From: Loxodes magnus
Taxonomy: Eukaryota > Ciliophora > Karyorelictea > Loxodida > Loxodidae
Assembly: GCA_946699065.1 (NCBI GenBank)
Contig: CAMPDV010000018.1
Span: 372,001 to 436,000 of the forward strand
DNA: 64,000 nucleotides
Direction: 5' to 3'
Part shown: one piece after another, positions 34,197 to 47,700 of the stretch
How positions within the stretch are numbered: position 1 is the first letter of the stretch
How the letters are laid out: every line of letters starts with the position of its first letter
Program-made: the position numbers and the translations under genes
Notes under the pieces: model-generated
Told to the model about the DNA's origin: nothing
Seen by the model: the letters and a program-made list of their open reading frames with translations, nothing else
Database searches by the model: none

Positions 34197-37176
34197 TCAT
34201 TTTTAATAAACTAAATAATTCTATTACTTCTTGTATTTAAAGAAATAAATCATAAAAGATTACAATGATAGATACCTTTTAATAAAGAATAGATTCATTT
34301 ATATTTGACATATGTTAATGTTAAGCTTAAGGACTCTCGTATTCTAAACTATAGTCATGCTAGCTACTATCTTCTTCTTATTCTTTTACTTCTAATAATT
34401 TTATTTATTCTTAGATTATTTCTTCAAGCTTGGATAGGAGTGAAGAACTTAAATTATGCATCTTTAAAAATCTTTTCGCAACTTCTTAAGCTTAATCTCC
34501 TTCATATAATGTTATCCTCTCGTTTCGATTTGGACCCAAATTAATATCTATATATAGAATTGGGCTTTTGGCTGTATACAGTAAAAAAATCTTACAAGAC
34601 TAGTTTTTATTTGGAGATAATTGCTAATGCTATTTTAATTTGCTTTATCTACCAATATCTTCCTTCTTCTATTCCTTTTTCTATTCTCTTTACTCTTTAT
34701 TTTGCTCACTTTATTAAACTTGATTTCCAATAAAAGATCTATTTTATTTTATACTTTCAATATCACTTGTACTTAAATCTAACTTTTAATCAATGAAGCT
34801 AAGTTCCAAACTCTTATCCAGATATTTTTCAGATATCTTTCCCATATATGGAAAGCCTTTTTCCTTGAGTATTTTAGTTTATTCTTTAAACACTCTACCT
34901 TTTCTCATTCTTTCTAAAATACGATCAACTCCTTTAATTGATTTCTAACCTTAAGGAGTTTTTAATTATTGCATTTTTTGAATTTTAGGCTTGAAAGTAA
35001 GTTCTGGATCATTGAAGAGATTCTCCTAGTTTTGCTTAAATTTTTCATAGAGTCTCTTTTTTTGTTAAATACCTTTTAAGTACAGCTCTTTTGATATTTT
35101 ATCAGCCTACTTAGAATCAAAAAAGTTAGTGCTTTCATTTCTCTTCAAATCCTTTTCTTTCAATAATAAATACTTTTTAGATTGTGAAATACTCTTATAA
35201 AGATTAGGATGAAAAGTACAATCTATAAAACTTTATTCTTCTTTATCTTCCTTAACTTTATTCATCCTTTAGTAAAATTCTTCTTTTTAATCTATAAGCC
35301 TCACTGCAATGTTATTAGCTTATAAAGGTGAAAGAGATTTCTTACTTCTATAATTTTTGTTTTAGCTTTATGCAATATCAGGACGAAACGCTTAAGGTTG
35401 GTTTTTGCTTTATTGTAAAATTAGCTTCTTTAGATCTTAATTCTTTTTATAATTTTAGCTTAAAACCTTAAAATTCTTATAAATTCTTCTCTAGTTCTAA
35501 GCAGAAATTATGTAGCTGTCATTATCAAAGTATCCGTATTATTTTGTTTCACGCTCATTTGGCTAAGTTGACATATTAATTTCTATACTAGTATTAAAGC
35601 TATTATCGCTCAAATCCTGGTAACTTAAGTCTTAATTCTGACTTGTGTTGAAATCGTTATTTCAAACTTGAGGAGATAAGCCTAGAATGCAATATATAAA
35701 CTCCAAAAAATTCTAGAAAAGAATACCTTAATTGTTTAAAGATAGCTCTTTCCAAATGATGCTAATTAGATATTCTTCATTAAAAGAATCTTCTTAACTG
35801 TTCTGGGTTATAAAACCCATTTTTTCCATCAGAGTTTTAAACTACTGTAAATCAATTTTTTTATCAATTTGAAATTCATTTTCTAATTCCATAATCGTTT
35901 TATACTATTATCTTAGTTCAAACTCTACCTTTTTTCTCAGTAACTTGATACTAGAATCATTTAAATGGTTTTTTATTTCAGGTTTCACTACAATCTTAGC
36001 TTTTTCAATCCTCCTTATAGCATCCTAGTAAAGAGAATTTGAGTTATTTTTACCCTCAGTGCTTTTATTAAGTTCATTGCTTTATTTTTCTGATATTTGT
36101 TTAGGATTTTCTTTAGATTTTTCATGAAGCTTATTATGCAGTGACTATAAACCATTATTTTTCGCCAAAATTTTATTACTTCCTTTGCAAACTCAAGAAG
36201 CTTCAAAAGAATATTCCTGCTCTTTCTTTTTTTTCTATTCTTCCTATTAATTTTTAATTTTATCTTCTTTATTTTATAAAAACTTTTTCTGCTTCTAGTA
36301 AAATTCCTCTAGATTAATAGTAGATTTAGTTCGCTTATACTGTTTTACATCAGGAGTTGCTTCGATTTCTTTAGATAATTTTATTTTAGAATTTTTTTAA
36401 GAGTTTTAGGGCTTCTTGCTGTTTATTTACTATTACTAAGATTATTAATTATGAATTTATCTTGCATTTATATGAGGTGAATTTGTGTCATTTCCTTATT
36501 TTATCTTTATAGTATTCTACTAAGGCTATATTTGGTCTTAGGAAGTTGCTATTTGGTATTTATTAGAAAAATAATCCTAGTAAAGATTTTAATCCAATTA
36601 GCTTTATTACTGCAGATTTTAAGACATTTTCTATTAAAATTTTCCAATTTAACGAGGAGTCTTAGAAATTACTTATCCGTTTTTACCTTTTACAGTTATA
36701 GAATTTTTAGATTTACTAAGAACAGATCTACTCGTTTAACTCTAAGTCTAGAACACTTTTGAATCGTTTCTATTAAGTTGGCTAAAATTAATTGACTTCT
36801 AATTTTATTAGATTTTGTATTCTTTCTTAGCATTTTTTATAGGAGACTCATTTAAGCTTTCCTATTCTAAGTTATATTCAGTATGTTGATAGTAATTTCC
36901 ATAAAGTTCGCTTTAAAAATCAGAATCTTCCTCTAAATTAATATACTTAACCTTTGCTTTTTTCTTTGGTATTTAGTTTTCTTTGTTATCATAAAGATTA
37001 CTCTAAGACTTATTCTTAGTAACTTATGATTGGCCATTCATTTAAACATTGCATTCATTTTAATTAGCCTTTCTTAAATCCTATGAAGGAGAGTGCTTAA
37101 GTTAGTTTCTTTATCCTTCTATGAAAGTGTTAATTACTCTTTGCTTTTAGTTCTTGTAATATGAACTTTTTTCCAT
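34197..37176 (-). CDS. Long basic coiled-coil protein with C-terminal IDxNLGP block; paralogue of 9812-11692
   Basis: About 977 residues. A polar, Gln/Ser/Asn-rich head of ~330 residues (KKKAKVKYINLEEDSD, an NLS-like basic run before acids) precedes a charged segment TINLEEFYQKQKKFLQNKE that matches SFEQFIREQHKFVCEKEEKL of the plus-strand paralogue. Then come a helical module, a repeat of aromatic/Pro motifs (CTFHPNLYKS, LTFKPKIQ) and a Lys/Glu coiled coil. The end holds ILYIDINLGPNRNERITLYE (Asp ~877) followed by the helix EVAKRFLKMHNLSSSLLSKL, a beta-grasp-like block shared with many basic proteins of flagellated protists. Cytoskeletal or axonemal association is a guess. A 46- or 34-nt intron near 34230-34275 is needed to reach TGA 34199-34197, so the last ~20 residues are uncertain. 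TGA at two internal positions is Trp. Confidence 0.8.
34230..34275 (-). other. Possible 46-nt (or 34-nt) intron at the 3' end
   Basis: Minus-strand segment beginning GTATCTATC (or GTAATCTTTT) and ending AATACAAG. Longer than the other introns here; inferred only because the frame otherwise lacks a stop. Confidence 0.3.
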
Positions 37177-38065
37177 CTATAAGTTAAGAATCAATTTAAA
37201 CTTTTAAAAACTTATAAATGAAATGAACTAACAATCTTCTTATGCATATACAGACTACTATCATCATATCTACTAATCAATACACTCTTTTTAACTTTCT
37301 CTTCATATGAAGTTTCTAATAAACTAAGCTAGTTTTAGAATAAAAATCAGTACATAAGAATAGACAAGGAATATATAGGAAATAATTGGCTTTATTAAGA
37401 TACCTAACTTCTGCTTTTAGTATTAAAAGTAGATTACTTAATGTATTAAAATCCTATTTTTAAGTACCAAAATAGCTTATTTATTAACTGGTTCATATAC
37501 AATCATAGTAGCTCTTCTAGCTATAATTAGTTATTACTATAAAGCTTTAGATCTCTTTTAAGAACATTACTTAATACATTGATTAAATTTCTTAATTAAT
37601 AGAACTCTAACTTGTAGAATAATAAACTTACCTTACTACCTAATTTGTTATCGTTAGGTAATACCAATAAATCTGATATCTTAATTATAAATGTTTTCAT
37701 AGCTAAATCATGAGGTATATTAGCTAATTTAAATAGAATCATTTTAGTTAAATCAAACGTAATATTTAACTATATAATAACTTATAATAATAGCCTGTAA
37801 GAATTAGCCCTAAATTTAATAAGTAAGAATAGAGAATAAACTAAGTAATATTCTGGTACTTACTTCTATGTATTCTATTATAATTAGATTGCTTACTTGT
37901 TAGTGCTTTAATTTATATAATTGATTAATATCTTAAATAAGGAAATAATCTTACAAGTTTTATTAGCTTTAAAGAGAATGAAGAATAGTCTAATTTAGAA
38001 TTTGACTTGTTTTATTTGAAAATTGACTTTTATATTTCAAGATAATTAGAGAAGTCTAATGTAAA
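37177..38065. other. AT-rich intergenic stretch
   Basis: No supported gene. It separates two minus-strand genes and holds the 5' leader of one and the 3' end of the other. Confidence 0.6.
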
Positions 38066-39406
38066 TCAATAATCTAGACCCAGAAACTTTTGCTCAGCAG
38101 GTGTTAGATAATTTCTAGAATTCCAAAGATCCTTCCAAGGTTTTCCTTTTGTTTAACATCCACATGAGAATACTTCTTCATGTGTGCAACTTTCATTTGG
38201 TCCATCATAAGTACTACCTGATTTATCATGTCTTACAGCAGCTCTTCCATCACTTTAGTCATCTATACAAGAATCTCCAAAACAGTAGCAGCACATTCAG
38301 ACACAACTTGCTGCAAAATGACAGTCATCATCAGTTTCACAGCCAGTTATTGGTCTGGTGCAAGCATAGACTGGAAATTAATAAACACTTTAATCTACTA
38401 AGGCAAATTATTGCAATAACGTATTTCCATCAAAGGTCTTAGCACAAGAGAAATTCAAAAAGCCATCGAAATAAGCAGCTAGATTGACAGCTCTTCTATA
38501 GCTGTTAACATCATTTCCAAATCTAATCTTGAAGAGATCCCATAAAGACATATATCTATAATTAATTGGTGAAAGAGTAGTATTTGCTTCATTCAAAAAT
38601 TGCTAAACTAGATCAGCTGTTCTATTTAGCACAATTTATGATCTGGTAGTTGGTTTTCCACCTCTAGCGAAAATAGAGTTTTACATAGAATAAGAGGAAG
38701 AATTTTGCTTTTAATCTTTGGAAAAGTTTTCGCATAACCCAGAAGTGATTTTTCCAAAGCTCTCCAATCCTTCAAAATTAAGGCAAGCTCTGATTGAAAA
38801 TTAAGATTCAGAATAGTCAGATGATTCTTCAGCTAGAGTTCATTACTAAAGTCTGCTTCCGAAATCAATACCAGTGGTGAGATGAGAGCCATATTTTCTC
38901 AAAAAGGTATCATAATCAATCCAATTTCCTTTAAGACTAGGATCTGGAATATCAAGTTGCAAATCATTGAAATCATTAAGGACGTTTTGGTTTAATTCTA
39001 AGCTAGAAAGGCAATCTTGTTTAATAGTATTTGTCTAAGTAAAAGCTGCAAAGTCAAAACTCATTCCTTTAATTTAGTACTCTTTTAGTTCTGTCTATGA
39101 GTAAGCTGCTGTAAGAGTAAAGCCCATTGTAAAAGCACTTTCTAATTTCAATGAGAGATCAGTTTCCGAAGAAATATAAGAATAGAAGCTGTGAGTATTC
39201 ATCGTAAGTATCGTCTTTGAATAAGTTTTGTAGTCTTTTGCTATTGATATGCAAGATTCCGGAATATCCGCCAGAATTTAAGCTCCTCCCGTCATTTAAG
39301 CCAGCAAATTAGCATTGGGAATAAAATAGCCAGTTCCAATCTCAAAATCTTAAGAACTAGAAAGGAAAAGCACACTTAAAGTTATCAACAGAATGAAACT
39401 CTTCAT
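38066..39406 (-). CDS. Secreted MACPF/perforin-like domain protein
   Basis: 446 residues, one exon. A cleavable signal peptide (MKSFILLITLSVLFLSSS) starts it. A membrane-attack-complex/perforin fold is indicated by the signature YDTFLRKYGSHLTTGIDFGS (Tyr172-Gly-Ser-His175, family consensus Y..Fi..fGTHy...a.lGG), by the amphipathic segments on either side, and by pairs of Cys. A Cys-rich C-terminal module follows (ETDDDCHFAASCVWMCCYCF, then CTHEEVFSCGC), likely disulfide-bonded. Family members insert into membranes in immunity, defence, predation or parasite egress; in free-living ciliates several such genes are known, with roles mostly untested. Whether this one forms pores cannot be told. 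TGA at two places is Trp (LQQW, SCVW); stop TGA 38068-38066. Base composition is like its neighbours, so no sign of recent transfer. Confidence 0.88.
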
Positions 39407-40420
39407 TTTTATAATTAACTGATGCCTACTGTTCAAATATAAGACTAAATATCTCTACTTTATTAAATCAAATCTAATAAATCTGTTATAAATATATCAT
39501 TATAATCTAGCAAATCTATTATCATCTTTACCACTAAATTCTTAAATAGGATAACCAACTATAATATATTGTTCCTTCTTACTAATATCTAAATTTATAT
39601 AAGAATGATTCAAATGTGTAGTATTAACTGTATATATTTTTTCAAGTATCTTAATAAATAAAATTTTAAGGCTTTCAAGAGTTAAAAATAATATAATGAT
39701 TATTCATTTTCCTTATATGATACTTTAATATTAAAATATATTCCAAATTTTAGTAAGTCTAATAGGAATATTTCTTAGTAATATTTTAACAATTCAAAAG
39801 GAAGATTGCTATAATAAATTTAGATAAGAAGCCCTAGAATAGAAGAAATGACTATTAAATTAATTAAATAATTCCTTTAAGTATTTTTTAAGATTACAAA
39901 GCTATATCTTTATATGACTTCATTTACTATTCTATGAATATCAGCTTTCTTAGCTAATTTTATTAATATTCCTTTTAGATTAGATAAAAGGAATGTAAAA
40001 TGCAAAATAAAGTGATACTTATTTAGTTATTTAGAAATTAAAGACTTTTCAGCAGAATATTATTATTGTACTATTGAAAATATTCACTTACTACTAGTTT
40101 TAGTTTAGTAGTTACAGCTATACCAAGAAACATAGTTTTAACTGCTAAATAAATCAATAACCTTCTATCTTATTTTACATATTCACTTATTATTTTACTC
40201 CTTTTAAAATTAGTAACTCATTATTAAATATTTAGCTGTAGTTAAAAGTATGAATTTTCTTATGCCTTATAATTAGAAAAATGATAGTTATCTTTATAAA
40301 TTCATATTAATATAAAGTCAGTAATTTAGCATATCAAACTGAACTATTTATATATATAAAATTATAAAGCAAAGAAGTAAATTTAAAACTGTATGTTCAT
40401 ATATTTTACTAGATTTACGA
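39407..40420. other. AT-rich intergenic stretch
   Basis: No supported gene on either strand. Confidence 0.6.
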
Positions 40421-41962
40421 TCAAACTATTTTCATTAAGATTTCTGACTTTAGTGTGTTGATATCAATTTTCATCAATAAGGAATAACTTTCCTTGCTTT
40501 CTTATAACATTCATGCAAATACATCTTTACCTTTCATTTTAGGCGAGGTTCAGTTGCAACATTCTACGGGAAGAAATCCTTCTATTCATTCTTTTTCTTT
40601 CCTCTTGTAAATTTTATTTGAATACTTGGCTGTTTCTATAATACAACCACCGAATATTAATTTTTGTTCTAAAAGAGTGGCAGAAAAATAAATAGCTTCA
40701 GGAAGGATTAAGTCAAATGAAGCCCACTAATCGCTTGCAATATTGTATTTTAGAATTTCTTTCATTGTTTAGTTTTACTTATTGACACCTCCAAATGAAT
40801 AAATATTTTCTTCAAGTTCATCAGTTGTCATACTCTGTGCCCGAATTTCGAAAGGTAGTTAAGAACATTATTATCATAATTTTCCTTAAGCTAACTCTAA
40901 CTTTTCTGAACACTTCAAATATTTTTCATTATCACGTCCACCAAAGGCATATAAATACCCCTAAGCAGCAGCTATTCCAAAACTTCTTCTAGCTTAGTTT
41001 AGATCACTTAATTAAATGCAAGTTCCATCATATTCTACTTGCCAAGCCGATTTTAATGCATTATTTTAAGCAAAACCTCCTACTAAATAGAGTTTTTACT
41101 AGTATTCTATACTTTTACACAATTAAGGAACTTCTTATTAGATTTCTATTTTATTATAAGTCTCAGATTCTACGTCGAAAACATGAAGCTCTTTAGTACG
41201 ATTTTTAAACAAATGAACGAACTTTTAAGGAAATAAAGAATCTCTTTGCTCTTCAAAGTTTTCAGCTTATGAGAAAGTGTCTAGTCTTTTTTAGAATTCT
41301 TCTTTTTGATTTTTATTAGTAGGCTCTGTTTATATATCAAATTTAAAATCTCTTACTAGGGAGAATAATTACTATAAGTAATTTAGCAGTTTTTCCTTCT
41401 AGCACTTCAACTTTTGAATCTCCAAATTTCCAAATGACTATGCAGATTCTAATTATTCTAGATTTATGTTTTCTTCTATTTCTTCATTCTATTTTTATTC
41501 AAGACTGTGACTATAATTCAAATACTCAATTTGATTTATTTTTTTATTTAGAGTAAATAGATTTTGAGTGAGCTCAGCCATTGCTTTGTTGCTGTGGTAA
41601 AACATTATTTAGTTAAGTAGCATTAAAACTTTCTGAGTTATATTTACTTAAATATCTGAAATTTCATCCAATATCTATTTTAATAAATCACGACAAGACT
41701 TCAATGTTTCCAGTTAAGTGTCGAGTTATGTTCCTTTCTCTTAGATTGAAAGTTCGCATAGCAATGTATAGTTTTTAGGTAGATTAACAGGATTAGTTTA
41801 AGAAATCTAAGAGCATTAGGGGCATTTATTTTGTTTCTTAATCTTGAATTCAGTGAATAAGCAAAGCTGGCAAACAGAGTGTTTGCAAGGAAGATAAAGG
41901 GGAAGACAGATGGTAGTATTATAGTTACTCTAGCATGAGATACAAATATTAATTACTTACAT
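40421..41962 (-). CDS. RING / coiled-coil / kelch protein (putative E3 ubiquitin ligase)
   Basis: 513 residues, one exon. The RING at residues ~6-50 reads CISCQSNYNTT, then PCKHSVCQLCLF and CPQC, with C3HC4 spacing; no B-boxes follow, unlike the paralogue at 6707. A ~150-residue Gln/Glu/Leu coiled coil leads to kelch repeats (YLVGGFAQNNALKSAW, YAFGGRDNEKYLKC, IYSFGGVNKQNQTM, LIFGGCIIETAKYS). Expected to pair ubiquitin transfer with a propeller that picks the substrate. The first ATG gives only five residues before the first zinc-binding Cys, so the N-terminus is unusually short. TAA/TAG provide most Gln; TGA near the C-terminus (EWIEGF, CCNWTS, FAWML) are Trp; stop TGA 40423-40421. Confidence 0.88.
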
Positions 41963-44714
41963 CTTTATTATTTATAAAATAAGAAACGTTTTCACCATCT
42001 TATTGCTACTTTACAATAAAAGCCTTTAAATTAGTTACACTTAATTTAAATATAACTATTTTACTTGTATTTTATACAAACTAAAAGTAGTTTAAAAACT
42101 ACTTTATAGGGCTATAATTATTCTACTTATGAATCAAGATCATTAACATTTTTCTAGAACAGAAGCAACTATTAAACATTTAAATAATTTAAAGTAGTAT
42201 CCTAGGATTACCTCTATCATGTCAAAAATAAAGGAAGAATGAGAATATTTTTCAGGCATCATACTAGAAGTTCTTAGTTTTAAAATACAACAAAGTAATA
42301 TTAGGAATCCAGGATTCTTAAATAAATAATTTTAAATATTTAAGAGAATTAAATATAAAATAGCTATTAATAAAATATATATATATTAATTTAATCTAGT
42401 TAGCTAGTTAAAACTAGATCTATCTAATCAAGAGAATGTAAATTTAGATTGTTCTTTAACATTTTTTAAATAAATAAGTAACAAAGGAATAGAATTTGTT
42501 ATAGTTATATTGCTTAATAAAAAATAATCTTATACAAAACTATTACAAGTTAAGCTATCAATTAATATCTTTAATGCTTGTAAAAGTGCTTTTCATTTTA
42601 ATACTTATGATAGACTATTAATTAAATTTATCTTGCTTAATCTATCAGTGAAAACAGAGATATTACATTTATTGAAATTTTATTTAGTTTTGAAATTGTT
42701 TTTAGCAATAATATAAAGCAAAAGGAAACTATAAGATAAAAGAAATTCTGAATTATTAAATTTATATATCAAGAAAATTATAAGCAGTATATTGCTAATT
42801 TAACTCCTTACTTAGAGAAGTAAGATATTTTTATTTATAAAAAAGATATTTCAAATAATAATTTTGTATCATGTCTAAAAATTTCACTCTTGTATAGATT
42901 TAGGTGTTTTTATTCATATAATTAATTCTTAAAAACAATCAATTTAATCTCTTTACAACTTAATTTTATTAATTTATTAAAGGCCAGACAAGTTTACTTT
43001 TAGTAAAATAGCAGTTTTAGCAAATAAAATATTTTCTTCATATTTTCTAATTTATTCTGTACTTTTATGAGTTGTTCTTTTTGATATCCCTTACAAATTT
43101 TATATAATTTTAATATTATCTTAATAGGTCTTATATGAATTAATATCAGAAGAATTGTAAAATTAAAATATAAAAACAATAATATAATCATACAAATCTA
43201 AGTTTCTATAAGTTAAATTTAAGTTTAAAATGAATAAATTATAATTAAATACTAAATGCTAGCCTTTATAAATAATCACTTTATTTATTTAATTAGATTG
43301 TTTATAAGATAAAATGATTAATATTTATCTCTTAGATATTATTAAAAGTGTCAACCAATTTTTATTAATTATATTTAGCTCCTCATCATTTATGGATATC
43401 TGATTCTACATCTTTATTTATTTATCTATCTATTTATTTGCATAAATTCTTTTATTAATAATATGTTAATTAATTTTAATTTAGTTTTATCTAGCTTACT
43501 AGATATGCTTATGAATCTATTTTCTTCTCCTTTATTATTTTGAAGACTAATTAAAATATTAGTTATTTAGTTATTAATATCAGTTTCTAAAAGTAAGTGC
43601 ATTTCCTTAATTGTATATCACTTATGACTTTTCTTTTTTTATTTTTAGTATATTTTCTTTAGCTTAATAAATATTGTGATAAAAAGCAAAACCATTGACT
43701 ATATAATATGAAGATTCAATTCTTATTTTAGAATATCTAAATTTAATGGTTTAGTAATCAGTGGAATATTTAGAAGATGATCTTATTCCCCTTAATGAGA
43801 TATAAATGTATATAATTTTATTTACTTATCCTTTGCTTAAATATCATATAAGAGCTAAACACTTTCATAATTAAATTATTTGGAAGTTAAGTTGCTATAA
43901 AGATACTATAAACTAATAATTTCATTCTTTTATTCCCTACAACTCTATAAACTCAACTATCAACTAGCCTATTCCATTTATTGTACCTTCTAAACCAAAT
44001 GTTCTTAAATTTATTTATCTTATTAGCAAAATTCATCCAATATTCTACTTTTTATTCCTTTATTTCTAAGGAATTTTATTATATTTTTGCATTTAATCTA
44101 CTTCTTTTCCAAGCTCTTAGTGAATGATACTTATGGATAGAAAAGAAGTTAGTAAGAACTTAAATTTGAAAATATCTAAACTAAAGAATTAATAATAGCG
44201 TATATTAAATCATTTCGCTTTCAGCTATACATCTTATTAGAATCAATAAGTTATGTCAATTTTTATTTTTGAATAAAGGAAAAATACCTCAAAAGTATGT
44301 TGATTTTCCTTAAAATATTGAGTTTAATAATTTAAGCATAAGTAAATGCTCATAATTATTTTAAAGCTGGCATAAAGAAGTACTTGCTAAAGCTTAAGAA
44401 ATTATACTAATATTATATCTAAAATATTAGAATTCAAACTTTCAATTTTAAGTCAAACCTATAAATAAAAAAAATTCTTGCTAACGTAAAAATCAACAAA
44501 TTCAATAGAAGCAAGCATCTTTATTTCATTAAGTCTAATATATAGCAAGTATTTACCAGGTATAATATAATAACTTTAGGATATTTAGCTTTAAGTATGT
44601 AAGTTTCTTTCTTTATTCATATAATACATATAAAGCTAATGGAATTTAATAATAGCTATAAGCTTAATAGACTATAATTATACTATATAGTTTGATAATG
44701 CTTAATATAGAAGT
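41963..44714. other. Long AT-rich spacer
   Basis: About 2.75 kb without a supported gene. A minus frame near 43000-43190 is open under the standard code but is low-complexity. Likely promoter/leader of the RING-kelch gene at the left end and 3' region of the receptor gene at the right. Confidence 0.55.
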
Positions 44715-47700
44715 TCAAACTTATTCTAAATGATAATATTATAAAAGAGATTTAAATTAGATAGTACCATGAAATAATAATTATATATCAAAGCTAATAA
44801 TATTTGTATATAAACTAATTAATAAGATTTAAATCTTTCTTTTACAATTTTTAAATGATGACTAAGCTTCTGGATACATTTAGTTCTCCTTTTCTTCAGA
44901 ATTCAAACAACTAAAAAAGACTTCCTCATCATTTTCATCATTTAAAAGCATTTAATTTCGGTAAATTTTTTATTTATTGAATATAATGCTTGACTGGCTC
45001 TTTTATATTTTAACTATTTGCTGAATTTCTTATTTAGCTTCCCTTGCTTCTCTTGCTTCTTTCTATCTCTTTTGAATTCTTGAATTTATAAAAGAGCGAT
45101 CAGTTTGTATGGTGATCTACCTTTGATCAGTTTCTTAAGATAGCGTCTAATTTTTTTGCATCTGCGTAGCTCTTTTAGCAAAGATTTTGACATTAGAATA
45201 AGCTTAATAAAGTGGACTTTGCTGCTAGAATTCTAAAGACAGTTTTCTTCTATTTATTTACTGTTATTTAATATGGTTTTCCAGTATAAATTTGTTACTA
45301 TTCAATTTAAAAGCAAATCTAAATAACAGCACTTTATCTATTCTTGTTCTTATAAGCAGCTCAGGATATTTTCTAGTGAGGATCAGAATGATAATCAAAA
45401 TAATTAAAGATCCAACAATGGAAGAGATTTAAAAGTAAAGCTATTGCTATAGTTAGGCGTTTAGTATAGAATTTAATGAAATTCATATGAATATAAGGAC
45501 TAATGCGATATAATGGTAGTTTACTTGCTTATATGAAATAGGCTTTCTTATTAAAGTGTAGAAAACAAAAGCTATAAGAATCCCAATTATTAAAATTCCA
45601 TATGCTTATCTATAAGTACTTCCTTTAATCTTACTTAAAAGAACCAAAAGTATATAAATCTAGTTTCTTCAAAGCACAAAGTTAGGATCTTGCTTTATGT
45701 GCAAAGTAAGCTGTAGATCTTATCAGCTCGGAAATGCTAAAATAGCTAAGGGGAAAAAAAAGATTAAAAAAATGATAGAAATTATAACATAAATAATATG
45801 GGGACTTTCTCAGCATTATAATTAGCAATCATAATCATATATAATTTCTTCTTGTGAAATAGATCCATTTAAGTTTTTATCATAGCCATATTAGCAAGAT
45901 AAAACATCAACTAAAACTGATATTATTGGCATAAAAAATATGTAGAACAAAGTTTATGGTCAAGATGATGAACATTATCCCAAAAAATTTAAAAGTCCTA
46001 TCTTTTTGCACTTAATTTCAAACCGTAATAGAAAGGCCACTATGCTTATTATGTGAATCACACATATTAAAATGCAAGTCCAATAAAAAGTATAGTAAGT
46101 AAATTAAGATTTATTCATATAATAAATCTAAAGCATGATTAGTTTCAAAAAATATTCTATTTTATCCTCTTCTATTAGTTTATCTATATCAGGAATTAAA
46201 GAAATTATTTGTAAAATTTATGCGAAAAGCATAAATTTAAAGCAGTCGTCCTCAAAACTAATTTGAATTTCTTCTGAAAGTTTATCATATTTTTTATTGT
46301 GAAATAGTTTTAATCCATATAAGGTAAAAATGAGACTTCAAAAAGAAATTACAGAAACTGAAATGATAATAATATTTTGTCCTTCAGGATATTCCAATAC
46401 ATGTCTTTCTGAAAATATACAGTTATCATTTTATTTCTTATACGAATCTTTTGGTATATTATTGGTACCATCGTTTCATATTAATCCATCACCCATTGAT
46501 TTCCAGATGACATCACAAGTTGGACAATAAGCCTCTCCCGGAATGATATAATTGCTCAAATTTTGATCAAATAAATTGCTCATAAAAAATATGCGATTCA
46601 TTGCCCTTGTGTTTATAAATGCGTTAAATTTAACAAAGCCTGAACATCCTATAAATTTATTATCATGCATACAATTTTTCAAAGTAAACCCGTTTCTATA
46701 ATCCTTTCCATTTTTGATACAAGTTTCTAAGCCTTGAGATATAATAAGTCCTAGTTCAAATGCAAAGCACATCATTTCCTATTATGGATAGCAGTCATGC
46801 TAGAATTTATACATTTCTTATCCCACTTCTCCTATATATTAGGGTGAAGTGGTTATTAAAGCTCCTTATAAAACATTTGCAGAAATTTCCTTTAATTACT
46901 AAGTATTGAACATAGGATAAAAAAATGAAGCTTAGTTAGTTATTATGAAGTTGACATCTCCAGGCTTTCAGTGTCTTCTGTAAATTTCGCTTATTAAAGG
47001 AGATATTCCAGAATAGCCTAAATAAATAAAAATTTTAATTTCTTTCTCCATGATTTCCTAAGCTAAGTTAGTGTAGTACTATAAAGTAGAGTTCTAGTCA
47101 TTATTATAAAAATCAAATAGTCTAGTTTAGTTTGAATTTAGGATTTCTAGTCCTCTTGCAGAAGCCCATTAAGTGATATACTTATACATTTTAAAATAAG
47201 CTGATTATTGAAACTCGCAATTTATTCCAAACTTATTCCATTTCTTTATCTGTAATTAAAGAATTATCATGTTAGCATAATCTTACCAAGATTCTACATT
47301 GTTAAGAGTCAGAGGAAAATATTCTCTATTTTCAAAAGTATCATCTAAGAATGAGTAGATATAAGGTATGTTAATTTAGAGTTACTAAAGCAAGAAATAT
47401 GTTAAAGCCATTGATCATTAGATAGATGTAGCGATATGTGCATATCCTAATCCAAGGGAACTATTTTAAAATACTTCTAGAGTATAGTTTAAATCTCAGT
47501 ATAATCCTCCATAAGATAAAGGTATTCTATAAACTAAATAATTAGGAACTATTTTCTTTACTTGCACATATTTTACCACACATTCAGCACTTTTATATTA
47601 TCCAACTAAAATTGAATGTTCAGGCATTCCAAACGGTTCTTTTTAATGAGTAGCGTGACTTATAGGAATTATTAACTACTATGGTGGAACTTCAGTAGTT

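Noticed and set aside
34305-34544. Plus-strand open frame of 79 codons under the standard code
   Set aside because: Antisense to the strongly conserved C-terminal block of the minus-strand coiled-coil protein; composition is low-complexity.
38149-38442. Plus-strand open frame of 97 codons
   Set aside because: Antisense to the Cys-rich tail of the MACPF protein.
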